Positions 1-6,926 of a DNA stretch of 11,767 nucleotides are shown here, piece after piece. This stretch comes from an uncultured Clostridia bacterium. Its GTDB lineage: Bacteria > Bacillota > Clostridia > Lachnospirales > Lachnospiraceae. The first letter of the stretch is position 1; every line of letters begins with the position of its first letter. The DNA lies in NCBI GenBank assembly GCA_946623485.1, contig CAMORF010000029.1, positions 1-11,767 of the forward strand, written 5' to 3'. Below the pieces are notes generated by a model, which made no database searches, was not told the DNA's origin, and saw only the letters and a list, made by a program, of their open reading frames with translations. The position numbers were made by a program, and so were the translations under genes.

Positions 1-73
1 TCTTGCTTGTCTTTTCATCCGATAGCACAGCTCAAAAATCAATCACATAGCCCGTCTGGCATCCCGTAAAGAA

Positions 74-763
74 TCATATCTCTGGTATCCCATAAAACAG
101 CGCGTTGACAATCGCTGCCGCGACCGGACTTCCGCCTTTTTGTCCCATCGCCGCGATCAGCGGGATATCTTTCTCCATACAGACTTTGCGAATCAGTTCC
201 TTGCTTTCGACCACATTGACAAAGCCCACAGGAACAGCGATGATCAGCGCCGGGGCGGATGTGCCGCTTTGGATTATCTCACTGAGACGAAAAAGGGCGG
301 TGGGCGCGTTTCCCACCGCATAGACAGCATCGGGAAAATGCTCTGCCGCGTATCCCATCGAGGCATAGGCCCGTGTGCAGCCTTCTGCCCTGGCCCGGAC
401 AGCAATCTGAGGGTCGGACATGAAGCACAGGGCGGCATTCCCGAATTTCAGGCAGGATGGACGGCTGATTCCGGCAAGGGCCATATTGGTATCGGTGATC
501 ACGGGCTTTCCGGCCGCAAGCGCTTCCCTTCCTTTTTTGACTGCGTCCTGCGAAAAAAACAGGTTCCCGGCAAAATCAAAATCTGCGGTCGTATGGATCA
601 CCCGCCGGACAACCGAACGCTCCGGCTCCTGCCACTTCATTCCTCCAGCACAAGCCTCTTCCCGTCCTAACGCCTCCTCGATCCGGCGCATGCTCTCCGC
701 CTCGATGCCGGCGGGATCCATCCACATATTTCCTGACTTACCCGAGGTTCTTTCCGAAACCAT
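74..763 (-). CDS. cbiC: Cobalt-precorrin-8 methylmutase CbiC
   Basis: This enzyme catalyses the C11-to-C12 methyl migration that turns cobalt-precorrin-8 into cobyrinic acid, in the cytoplasmic anaerobic cobalamin pathway. The 229-residue product has the family hallmarks: RRVIHTTADFDF around residues 53-64, with the presumed catalytic His57, then DTNMALAGI, and a C-terminal GQKGGSPVAAAIVNAL segment. The length is normal for the CbiC/CobH family. Two starts compete. The ATG at 763 follows an AGGA about 9 nt upstream. The ATG at 721 (residue 15) also follows an AGGA at about 9 nt and gives an N terminus closer to the family norm. The first 14 residues may therefore be an extension grown from the adjacent repeat array. 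It lies downstream of cbiP, 155 bp away, with the 24-bp tandem array in the gap. Identity is secure; the exact start is not. Confidence 0.95.
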   Translation of the reverse strand: MVSERTSGKSGNMWMDPAGIEAESMRRIEEALGREEACAGGMKWQEPERSVVRRVIHTTADFDFAGNLFFSQDAVKKGREALAAGKPVITDTNMALAGISRPSCLKFGNAALCFMSDPQIAVRARAEGCTRAYASMGYAAEHFPDAVYAVGNAPTALFRLSEIIQSGTSAPALIIAVPVGFVNVVESKELIRKVCMEKDIPLIAAMGQKGGSPVAAAIVNALFYGIPEI

Positions 764-794
764 ATCCTGACTTCCTTCCTGTATCCTGACTGCC

Positions 795-900
795 TTCCTG
801 AATGATAACCGGGCTTCTTTCCTGAATAATAACCTGGCTTCCTTCCTGAATTATAACCTGGCTTCCTTCCTGAATTATAACCTGGTTTCTTTCCTGAATT
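795..900. repeat. 24-bp tandem repeat array between cbiP and cbiC
   Basis: Four full 24-bp units (795-818, 819-842, 843-866, 867-890) and a partial one (891-900) run head to tail, with a decayed 19-bp unit at 776-794. Each unit begins TTCCTGAA on the plus strand. Read in the cbiC direction, two units contain an exact TATAAT (850-855 and 874-879), others carry TATTAT or TATCAT, and every unit carries AGGAA. The array fills most of the cbiP-cbiC gap. The unit is a multiple of three and the cbiC frame is open back to about 850, but no start codon was seen in that stretch. Units touch with no spacers, so it is not CRISPR. Function is unknown. Confidence 0.93.
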
Positions 901-918
901 GTGTCCCGGCAGTCTATA

Positions 919-2442
919 TCACGGCGCAGCAGCTCCTTCTTCTATGATCCGGTAAATCCGTTCCATATCCATATTCCTGCGAAATGCATCGGCGAGCTGG
1001 TCAAGCTGGCGTTCCCTGCTCTGGTTTCTGTCCTCGCTTTGATAGCCGGACAAAAGTACTCCCTTTCTCCCGGCCAGAAGATTCGCAAGCCGATCCACCG
1101 CCTGTCCGCTGTCAAACAAACCATGAAGGTAAGTGCCGCATACATTTCCCCGCGCAGTCATAAGAGGCGGACGGATCCCCACAACATCCGGTTCAGAAGC
1201 TGCCACCTTTGCATCGACTGCATGGCATTCATCCAGAAGCTGGGTGTCCCCCATATGAATCTCATATCCATACACCCATGCGCCAGTCAGAAATCCTTCC
1301 CGGATGGTTCCACTAACCTTCCTGCGCACCTTACGCCGGCGAAACACAGTCCTGACGGGAAGAAGGCCAAGTCCCGTGACACATCGTGTCGTCGCTCCGC
1401 CTTCTGTGCCCTCCGGATCACAGACCGCCTCCCCCAGCATCTGATAGCCTCCGCAGATTCCCAGGGTGAAAGTACCGTTTTGCGCCGAGGCAAGTACCAG
1501 ATCCGAAAGCCCGGTTTCCCTGAGCCATCTCAGGTCCGCCAATGTGCTCTTTGAACCCGGAAGGATCACCAGATCCGGCACGCCGAATTCATTTTTCTCC
1601 TCAACATAACGCACGCCGATCAGCGGATGCTCCTCCAGCGCGTCAAAGTCCGTATAATTGGAAATACGCGGAAACCGGATGACCGCGGCATCCAGGGGCT
1701 TTGTATGGCTTCGCTTTCTCAGCCTTTCCGACAGGGAATCTTCCTCCTCCAGGCCAATCCTCAGATAAGGAAGGATCCCCACAACAGGGATGTCCAGTTT
1801 TTCCTCCAGCAGGTCGATCCCCGGGGTCAGCAGCGACCGGTCTCCCCGGAACTTATTAATGATCAGGCCCTTGATCCTCCTTTGCTCCTCCTCTTCGAGA
1901 AGCTTCACGGTCCCATACAGCTGTGCAAAAACACCGCCCGGATCGATGTCCCCCGCCAGCAGGACCGGCGCGCCAACCATGCGCGCCAGCCCCATGTTGA
2001 CAATGTCATCCTGCTTCAGATTGATCTCCGCAGGGCTCCCCGCGCCCTCAATCACCACTACGTCCGCCTCGTTCGCAAGGCTCTCATAAGATACCATTAC
2101 AGCAGGGATCAAGGATTTTTTCATTGCGAAATATGCCCGCGCACTGTACTGCCCGATGACTTTTCCATTTACAATCACCTGGGATCCGGTGTCACTGCAA
2201 GGCTTGAGCAGAATCGGGTTCATCCGTACGTCCGGCTCCACCCCCGCCGCCTGCGCCTGCAGGATCTGGGCTCTTCCCATTTCCAGCCCATCCCACGTCA
2301 CGCCGGAATTCAAAGCCATGTTCTGGCTCTTAAACGGGACAACCCGCAGTCCATCCTGCTTCAGGACACGGCACAGCGCCGCGCACAGGATACTCTTGCC
2401 GGCATTGGACATCGTTCCCTGGATCATAATGTTTCTCGCCAT
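919..2442 (-). CDS. cbiP: Cobyric acid synthase CbiP (glutamine-hydrolysing)
   Basis: CbiP amidates four side chains (b, d, e and g) of adenosyl-cobyrinic acid a,c-diamide, using glutamine and ATP, to make adenosylcobyric acid. The protein is about 507 residues, the normal family length. It starts MARNIMIQGTMSNAGKS, a phosphate-binding loop of the synthetase domain (roughly residues 1-225). A class I glutamine amidotransferase domain follows (roughly 245-450), with nucleophile Cys330 in GICGGYQMLG and His440 in GTYLHGLFD. The start at 2442 is chosen because MARNIMIQGT matches the family N terminus and GGAG lies 9 nt upstream. The frame is open to an ATG at 2457 that overlaps the stop of the upstream regulator as TGATG, so translational coupling is also possible. 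It is co-directional with the AraC-type gene before it and cbiC after it. Confidence 0.95.
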   Translation of the reverse strand: MARNIMIQGTMSNAGKSILCAALCRVLKQDGLRVVPFKSQNMALNSGVTWDGLEMGRAQILQAQAAGVEPDVRMNPILLKPCSDTGSQVIVNGKVIGQYSARAYFAMKKSLIPAVMVSYESLANEADVVVIEGAGSPAEINLKQDDIVNMGLARMVGAPVLLAGDIDPGGVFAQLYGTVKLLEEEEQRRIKGLIINKFRGDRSLLTPGIDLLEEKLDIPVVGILPYLRIGLEEEDSLSERLRKRSHTKPLDAAVIRFPRISNYTDFDALEEHPLIGVRYVEEKNEFGVPDLVILPGSKSTLADLRWLRETGLSDLVLASAQNGTFTLGICGGYQMLGEAVCDPEGTEGGATTRCVTGLGLLPVRTVFRRRKVRRKVSGTIREGFLTGAWVYGYEIHMGDTQLLDECHAVDAKVAASEPDVVGIRPPLMTARGNVCGTYLHGLFDSGQAVDRLANLLAGRKGVLLSGYQSEDRNQSRERQLDQLADAFRRNMDMERIYRIIEEGAAAP

Positions 2443-2456
2443 AATCCCTGTCTCCA

Positions 2457-3350
2457 TCAATAGAGAACCTTCCGCAAATCCCGCGGAGAATATCCGTAGA
2501 GTTCCTTAAAATTCTTCCGGAAATGTTTGTAGTTCGTCAATCCATTTTCTTCCAGCAGCTTCATGACCGGCGCGTCCGTCGTGGTCAGATCATGGTAAAA
2601 ATGTGCGATCCTGACTCTGGTAAGATGGTCTGTAAACGTCATCCCGATGCTTTTATGAAACAGGCGGCTGAAGTATTCCCGGGACAGGCCGAATTCGGAG
2701 GATATGTCCATCAGGGAGATGGGCTCCTGATAATGGTCTTCTATATATGCGAGAATCTCCCGGATCCGGTTCAGATCCTGTGTGACCTCCGGGATTGCCG
2801 TTTCCCTGACTTCTTCCGAAAAATGCCGGACCAGAAGATAAAGGATCTCCAGGACAATGGACTCCGTTTTCAGACGAAACCCGGCAGGCTCGCTGATGTA
2901 CAGAGGAACCATGCTCTTGAACAGCTCACAGATCTCCAGGAAATGTTCCAGCTGCTCCGCCTTCAGGGTATCCCGCTGGCAGGAATACCTCCTGTTCATG
3001 ATCTCCATCTCCCCCTGCCCGGAATTCTCCCTTGACAGATCCCCTGCGCGGGCAGACAGGAATTCTTTATCCACCCGGACCCGGATCTGCATGAAGCTCT
3101 CCTTGCACTGCAGTTCAAAGATCCTTCCGGCGTCGATCACAATGAATTCTCCCTGGACAAGCTGAACCTGCGCCCCATCCAGCAGAATCGCCGCATTTCC
3201 ATTCAGCAGGTAAATGATCTCCAGGTCGCTGTCCCAGTGGGCTGCATGATACTGCCCCCGGTCCGTAATGAAATCCACCTTAAGCCGGTTTTCCTGTGCC
3301 GCATAATGCTTCTCCCGGCGCTCCTGCATCCTGCTTTTTTCCAGTTCCAC
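2457..3350 (-). CDS. AraC-family transcriptional regulator with cupin-like sensor domain
   Basis: This is a predicted cytoplasmic DNA-binding regulator of 297 residues. Residues roughly 25-110 resemble the cupin-like AraC ligand-binding fold (LEIIYLLNGNAAILLDG, then LVQGEFIVIDAG). Residues about 192-297 are the double helix-turn-helix, with ISLMDISSEFGLSREYFSRL and NYKHFRKNFKELYGYSPRDL. The start is the GTG at 3350 because a perfect AGGAGG (3358-3363) lies 7 nt upstream. The longer frame begins at a TTG (3428) whose AAGGAGG is only about 2 nt away, which is too close. The stop codon at 2457-2459 overlaps or nearly touches cbiP, so the two are probably co-transcribed. PocR, the Salmonella cob/pdu activator, is also AraC-type but has a different sensor domain. 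A role in cobalamin control here is inferred from position only; the ligand is unknown. Confidence 0.9.
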   Translation of the reverse strand: MELEKSRMQERREKHYAAQENRLKVDFITDRGQYHAAHWDSDLEIIYLLNGNAAILLDGAQVQLVQGEFIVIDAGRIFELQCKESFMQIRVRVDKEFLSARAGDLSRENSGQGEMEIMNRRYSCQRDTLKAEQLEHFLEICELFKSMVPLYISEPAGFRLKTESIVLEILYLLVRHFSEEVRETAIPEVTQDLNRIREILAYIEDHYQEPISLMDISSEFGLSREYFSRLFHKSIGMTFTDHLTRVRIAHFYHDLTTTDAPVMKLLEENGLTNYKHFRKNFKELYGYSPRDLRKVLY

Positions 3351-3420
3351 CCGTCCGCCTCCTGCATCCTTCTGCCTTCCGTTTCTGCCCGTTTTCCCCT
3401 TCGTCAAGCTGTTCCCAGGA

Positions 3421-3466
3421 TATGTCAATCCCTCCTTATGTCAATATTACCCCAAAACAGGTCAAT
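3421..3466. promoter_or_regulatory. Possible operator: repeated GTCAAT half-sites
   Basis: Three direct copies of GTCAAT begin at 3424, 3440 and 3461, spaced 16 and 21 bp. The first two sit inside a longer repeat, TATGTCAAT (3421-3429 and 3437-3445). They lie upstream of the AraC-type gene and overlap its predicted promoter. AraC-family proteins usually bind direct repeats about two helical turns apart, so autoregulation is plausible. This rests on pattern alone. Confidence 0.35.
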
Positions 3467-3472
3467 CATCAA
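3444..3472 (-). promoter_or_regulatory. Predicted sigma-A promoter of the AraC-cbiP-cbiC unit
   Basis: On the minus strand TTGATG (3472-3467), a 17-bp spacer and TAATAT (3449-3444) form a plausible -35/-10 pair, each matching 4 of 6 consensus bases. Transcription would start near 3437 and leave a leader of roughly 85 nt before the GTG start. There is no room for a cobalamin riboswitch in that leader. Confidence 0.4.
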
Positions 3473-3548
3473 CCTTATATCCATCTCCTTCCGGCGGTAT
3501 AGTAATCATTGTCATAAGGACAAAGAAAAACAAATTGGAGGTGTAATT

Positions 3549-3740
3549 ATGACAAACACAGCTACAACTTATTATACAAACAGACACTACTCATCCACAT
3601 CATCTAAGATGGATGTACTTGCTGAAAAGATTGTAAACTACTTCAGGGAAAACGCAGAATCCATTCTGTCCGCTCATGCGCTTCATCACGAAGGTGTCTA
3701 TGGCTACTGCAGATACAATCTGCCCGCGTTCCTGAAATAA
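3549..3740 (+). CDS. Orphan 63-residue protein, function unknown
   Basis: A short gene on the opposite strand from its neighbours. It has a strong ribosome binding site, GGAGG at 3537-3541, 7 nt before the ATG. The product begins with a Thr/Tyr/Ser-rich stretch (MTNTATTYYTNRHYSSTSS). A predicted amphipathic helix follows (about residues 20-45, KMDVLAEKIVNYFRENAESI), then a His/Tyr-rich tail with one Cys. I see no signal peptide or membrane segment, and I do not recognise the family. It is divergent from the AraC-type gene. A weak -10-like TATAGT (3498-3503) lies upstream, and a very strong hairpin starts 27 nt after the stop, so it looks like a single-gene transcription unit. Base composition is more AT-rich than its neighbours. 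The strong RBS and matching terminator argue that it is real. Confidence 0.7.
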   Translation: MTNTATTYYTNRHYSSTSSKMDVLAEKIVNYFRENAESILSAHALHHEGVYGYCRYNLPAFLK

Positions 3741-3766
3741 CAGTAAGGATCTGATACAGCTCGAAG

Positions 3767-3843
3767 ATCATTGTTTGAAGAAAGCTGAGAGAGCCTGGCG
3801 GCGAAAACCCGCCAGGCTCTCTCAGCTTTTCTTCAACAATGAT
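3767..3843. terminator. Very long bidirectional terminator hairpin
   Basis: A perfect 20-bp inverted repeat (3782-3801 with 3809-3828) closes a 7-nt loop containing GAAAA. It extends outward with minor bulges to ATCATTG (3767-3773) paired with CAATGAT (3837-3843). Pyrimidine/T-rich runs flank the core on both strands (TTTTCTTC on plus, TTTCTTC on minus). It lies between the convergent 63-residue gene and the FIST/HD-GYP gene, so it probably terminates both. The stem is longer than a typical intrinsic terminator. Confidence 0.85.
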
Positions 3844-3854
3844 TCGTTTCCGGT

Positions 3855-5777
3855 TCACCCTTCCCGCATCTGATACTCCGTATCCTCATCAATCATCTGG
3901 AGCATGATCTTACCAAATACAGGATCAAACTGGGTACCCAGGCCTTTTTCAATCTGCTCCCTGACCTTTTCCTGTGGCATCACGTCACGGTAGCTCCGGT
4001 TGCTGGTCATCGCGTCGTAGGCGTCTGCCACGGCAATAATCCTGGCCGGCTCCGGGATCTTCTCTCCCTTCAGGCCATCCGGATATCCTTTTCCATCTAT
4101 CCTTTCATGGTGCCAATGCGCTCCCACCGCAAGCCCCGGCATCTCACGGATCTTTTCCAGGATTCTCGCTCCTGTCGCGGGATGTGTCTTGATCATCGCT
4201 AATTCTTCGTCCGTAAGCCGGCCCGGCTTGTTGATCACCGCATCCGGAACGCCGATCTTTCCCACATCATGCAAAAGCCCCATCATGAAGATCTCATTCT
4301 GCTGCCTTTCCGTCAGCCCCAGCCTTCTTGCAATTTCCCTCGAATACTTCGCGACACGGCCGGAATGCCCGTTGGTATAGGTATCCTTGGCATCAATCGC
4401 CTCCGCCAGAGTCTGCACAACATGGAAGGACAGCCCTTCATTCTCCCGTGTCTTTTTCTCAACCTCATCCTCCAGATGATGCTGAAAATGCACAAGCTCC
4501 TCTGTCATCACATGGAAGAAATGGGAAACGCGATATTCCAGCGGGATAAAGCCATTGATGTGCTCATTCCCCGTATCCGGTCTGCCAATATAGCTCTCCG
4601 CTCCGCCATGTCCGTCACACTCCCTGATGCCCACGGCCACCAGGGCGCTGTTCAGCACGCCCCCCTTTCCATCCTTGTAAGCGATCTCACATTGCCCATG
4701 GCAATATACGAGATTCGGGTTATTCCTCCTGTAATAGTCCCATTCCAGGTGGGCATCCTGCTTCAGGAAATTAATCCGGTTTCCGCAAAGGCTCAGCACC
4801 ACTGCCTCAGGCTCAAAGGCAGCCATACGCTTACTGCCTTCTTCGGATGCGCTGAGGATCGCTTCCCTGGTACTGTACGAAAAGCGAAGCTTGTCCTTCT
4901 CCTCCACATTTCCAATCAAAGACAGCCTGCCGTAGCGGCTGTTCATCGGCACAAAACAGATATCCACTCCGTTTTGCTGTACCATCAGGGGGAACTCGCA
5001 GACATTCATAATGAAATCCTCGTTCCACTCCACCCCAAGGTATTTTCTGTAGATCTCCAAAGCCGGTTTTCCATCAATCAGGCGAAGCTCCGTCTCCCCC
5101 GCCCGCAGCATTCCCGGCGTGGGGGGCTCGATCGTGACATCCATCTCCCTTCCGATGGGCTCCCAGCCCAGAATGTAATCCAGAGAAAGGGTCACCTGCT
5201 GCCCGGCGATCACCATCACCGTGAACCCCAAAGACAGAATTTCCCTGCCGATTCCGTAGCCATCCTCCAGAATCCCTGTATTCAGCATCCTGGAGGACTC
5301 ATATTTCGGGATCGCCATCGCGCCAAAAAAGGGAGCCTTTGAATCCATTGCCCGCAGAACCCTGGTTACATTCAGCCCAAGACCAGACGGATAGAACGCC
5401 ACCCCCTTCACATCGGGAATCTGATCTATAAACCGGTTCAACGCATCCGCTGCGTCTGCCTCGCCGCCGGGAGCACAGGGAATCTGAAATGGATGAAACA
5501 CCTCCCCGCATTCGGCGATCACAAGATTGCATTTGATGATCGGCAGCGCTGCATTCAGATCGACAGCATACCCCCCTGAGATGCCAACACGCTTCACTTC
5601 CGGAAGGCTGTCATCATAGGCCGCGATCAGGCGTTCGGCCTCTTCTTTTGAAAACCTGGCTAAAAAGAGAAAAACCATCGCGTCCTTGCCCGGATGATCC
5701 GAAAGAACATCGCGGATTCCGGAAATCCCGGCACAGGCCTGGGCTATGGTGTCATATTCAAAATGAAACTGTTTCAT
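3855..5777 (-). CDS. FIST-domain / HD-GYP signalling protein (putative c-di-GMP phosphodiesterase)
   Basis: A 640-residue cytoplasmic signalling protein with no membrane segment. Residues about 1-225 look like a FIST N-terminal domain and about 235-415 a FIST C-terminal domain; FIST is a predicted small-ligand sensor. A charged helical linker (about 420-450) leads into an HD-GYP domain (about 450-630). The catalytic signature is intact: His471, the HD pair His503-Asp504 in LLHDVGKIGVPD, His532, His556-His557, the DGKGYPDGL GYP motif at 561-569, and Asp585. This predicts hydrolysis of cyclic di-GMP or a related dinucleotide, gated by the FIST sensor. The ATG has GGAGG at 7 nt. It follows the DUF308 gene by 48 bp and is probably in one operon with it. 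The substrate is inferred; the domain calls are confident for HD-GYP and good for FIST. Confidence 0.88.
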   Translation of the reverse strand: MKQFHFEYDTIAQACAGISGIRDVLSDHPGKDAMVFLFLARFSKEEAERLIAAYDDSLPEVKRVGISGGYAVDLNAALPIIKCNLVIAECGEVFHPFQIPCAPGGEADAADALNRFIDQIPDVKGVAFYPSGLGLNVTRVLRAMDSKAPFFGAMAIPKYESSRMLNTGILEDGYGIGREILSLGFTVMVIAGQQVTLSLDYILGWEPIGREMDVTIEPPTPGMLRAGETELRLIDGKPALEIYRKYLGVEWNEDFIMNVCEFPLMVQQNGVDICFVPMNSRYGRLSLIGNVEEKDKLRFSYSTREAILSASEEGSKRMAAFEPEAVVLSLCGNRINFLKQDAHLEWDYYRRNNPNLVYCHGQCEIAYKDGKGGVLNSALVAVGIRECDGHGGAESYIGRPDTGNEHINGFIPLEYRVSHFFHVMTEELVHFQHHLEDEVEKKTRENEGLSFHVVQTLAEAIDAKDTYTNGHSGRVAKYSREIARRLGLTERQQNEIFMMGLLHDVGKIGVPDAVINKPGRLTDEELAMIKTHPATGARILEKIREMPGLAVGAHWHHERIDGKGYPDGLKGEKIPEPARIIAVADAYDAMTSNRSYRDVMPQEKVREQIEKGLGTQFDPVFGKIMLQMIDEDTEYQMREG

Positions 5778-5825
5778 CGTCTTGCCTCCCGCTCCTGTGT
5801 CCCCCGCATCAGGCTTGTTATCCCT

Positions 5826-6341
5826 CTACTTTTTTGCCCCATCGGTTTTTTTAGATTCGTTGTAAATAGAGATAACCCCGCTGTAAATCAGCGCCAGCCC
5901 AGAGAACAGGGTAAGGAATCCCGCAGGGACGAAAAGCAGGCAGACACCCAGAATGATGGCCAGCACGCTCAGGATGAGCTTCAGCCATCCCTGCCTGTAC
6001 TTGATTGCAGGAACCATATCCTTTACTCCGAAGAAAATCATAATGCCCCCGAGCACATATTTGAAAAATTGCGCAAAGAAGCCGGTCTTCACCAGGATGG
6101 CAATTCCCAGAATGATATAGAGCGCATGCACAAATCCTTTTCCGATGCGGCTTGTTTTTTTCGCCTCCTTGTCCCGGACCTGTTGAAAGATTCCAGCCGC
6201 TCCGACAACAAGCAGGCCGACGGCAAGGATCCTCAGAACAATCTCCGGTGCCGCGTTACGGAAGATAATCAAAACCAGTCCAAGGATCACCAACAATGCA
6301 GAGGCGGGGATTGGTTTCCCCTGTCCTTTCTCCTTTTTCAT
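5826..6341 (-). CDS. DUF308 / HdeD-like small integral membrane protein
   Basis: A 171-residue inner-membrane protein with about six predicted transmembrane helices (roughly residues 13-28, 34-53, 69-87, 91-106, 117-134 and 138-156). The ends are short and Lys-rich. The repeated hydrophobic hairpins with Gly-rich turns (such as LGGIMIFFGVKDM) resemble the DUF308/HdeD-like family; HdeD is linked to acid resistance in Escherichia coli, but the family function is otherwise unclear. The start has GAGGG 8 nt upstream. It heads a probable two-gene operon with the FIST/HD-GYP gene, preceded by a predicted promoter at 6387-6415. No functional link to corrinoid synthesis is evident. Confidence 0.75.
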   Translation of the reverse strand: MKKEKGQGKPIPASALLVILGLVLIIFRNAAPEIVLRILAVGLLVVGAAGIFQQVRDKEAKKTSRIGKGFVHALYIILGIAILVKTGFFAQFFKYVLGGIMIFFGVKDMVPAIKYRQGWLKLILSVLAIILGVCLLFVPAGFLTLFSGLALIYSGVISIYNESKKTDGAKK

Positions 6342-6386
6342 GCTCTCATCCCTCGCTTTCTAAAAAAATGGTTCTTGATACAAACA

Positions 6387-6415
6387 ATTGTAACTGCTGT
6401 GAGCCCGCTCCGCAA
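6387..6415 (-). promoter_or_regulatory. Predicted promoter of the DUF308-FIST/HD-GYP operon
   Basis: On the minus strand TTGCGG (6415-6410), 17 bp and TACAAT (6392-6387) form a -35/-10 pair. The -10 matches 5 of 6 consensus bases and the -35 only 3. The start of transcription would be about 40 nt before the DUF308 ATG. Confidence 0.45.
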
Positions 6416-6456
6416 CAGCCGAAATGAACCCGATTCCTGCTCATCCTTCCACATCC

Positions 6457-6485
6457 TTGACGGTTCCATTCAGAAAGGCTAAAAT
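6457..6485 (+). promoter_or_regulatory. Predicted promoter of the toxin-antitoxin operon
   Basis: TTGACG (6457-6462), a 17-bp spacer and TAAAAT (6480-6485) match the sigma-A consensus in 5 of 6 bases at each box. The transcript would begin near 6492 and carry a leader of about 66 nt before the antitoxin ATG. That leader contains the repeated GTTTTGCATG elements. Confidence 0.55.
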
Positions 6486-6507
6486 AACAAGGAAACAAGG
6501 ATTCTTT

Positions 6508-6545
6508 GTTTTGCATGCTTTCTGACAGGTTTTGCATGTTATAAT
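6508..6545 (+). promoter_or_regulatory. Paired GTTTTGCATG repeats and extended -10, possible TA operator
   Basis: GTTTTGCATG occurs twice (6508-6517 and 6529-6538), start-to-start spacing 21 bp, two helical turns. The second copy runs into an extended -10-like TGTTATAAT ending at 6545. Type II antitoxins usually repress their own operon, so these repeats are candidate antitoxin sites. A start from this TATAAT would fall near 6552, inside the ribosome binding site GAGGAGG (6546-6552), so it would give an almost leaderless transcript. Confidence 0.4.
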
Positions 6546-6557
6546 GAGGAGGTGTAA

Positions 6558-6926
6558 ATGATGCCATCTGCAGTGATAACTCCAGAACAAAAAAAAGTAA
6601 CAATATCTTCAAAGCGTCAATTTACAATCCCCCAGAAGTTCTTTACCAAGTTAGGATTTGGCAGAGAGGCAATCTGTACGCTTGGCAACGGCATGCTCAT
6701 AATTGAACCCGCAAAACCTGAGGGAAGCGGAGCATTTGCCGAACAAATACTGTCTGACCTTATATCCGAAGGATATTCCGGCAAAGAACTGCTTTCGGAA
6801 TTCAAATCCAGGCAGTCAAAAGTGCGTCCGGCAGTTGAAGCAATGCTTCAATCTGCCAGAGAAGCTGCTCATGGAATCGGTGATTACGCTTCATATGATG
6901 AAGTATTCGGAGAAGAAACACAATGA
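6558..6926 (+). CDS. AbrB/SpoVT-type antitoxin of a type II TA module
   Basis: A 122-residue DNA-binding antitoxin. Residues about 10-52 form a swapped-hairpin AbrB/MazE-like domain (KKVTISSKRQFTIPQKFF, then LGNGMLIIEP). The remaining C-terminal half is helical and probably wraps the toxin. GAGGAGG (6546-6552) lies 5 nt before the first ATG and 8 nt before a second in-frame ATG at 6561, so either may be used. Its stop overlaps the toxin start by 4 bp (ATGA), the usual coupling in such modules. It is encoded on the strand opposite the surrounding cbi genes and is more AT-rich than they are, consistent with acquisition. It probably represses its own promoter. Confidence 0.85.
   Translation: MMPSAVITPEQKKVTISSKRQFTIPQKFFTKLGFGREAICTLGNGMLIIEPAKPEGSGAFAEQILSDLISEGYSGKELLSEFKSRQSKVRPAVEAMLQSAREAAHGIGDYASYDEVFGEETQ

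Noticed and set aside
1..73. Start of a downstream minus-strand gene (ATG at 16-18 reading MKRQAR)
   Set aside because: Only six codons are visible and there is no convincing RBS, so it cannot be supported as a gene from this window.
795..900. CRISPR array
   Set aside because: Units are adjacent with no unique spacers and no cas genes nearby. The same applies to the arrays at 7232-7328 and 10509-10583.
3429..3548. Cobalamin riboswitch upstream of the AraC-cbiP unit
   Set aside because: The gap is too short and I find no B12-box-like consensus here or elsewhere in the window.
4269..5342. Plus-strand open frame of 357 codons opposite the FIST/HD-GYP gene
   Set aside because: Composition is typical of a shadow frame; the minus strand has an intact catalytic domain and an excellent RBS.
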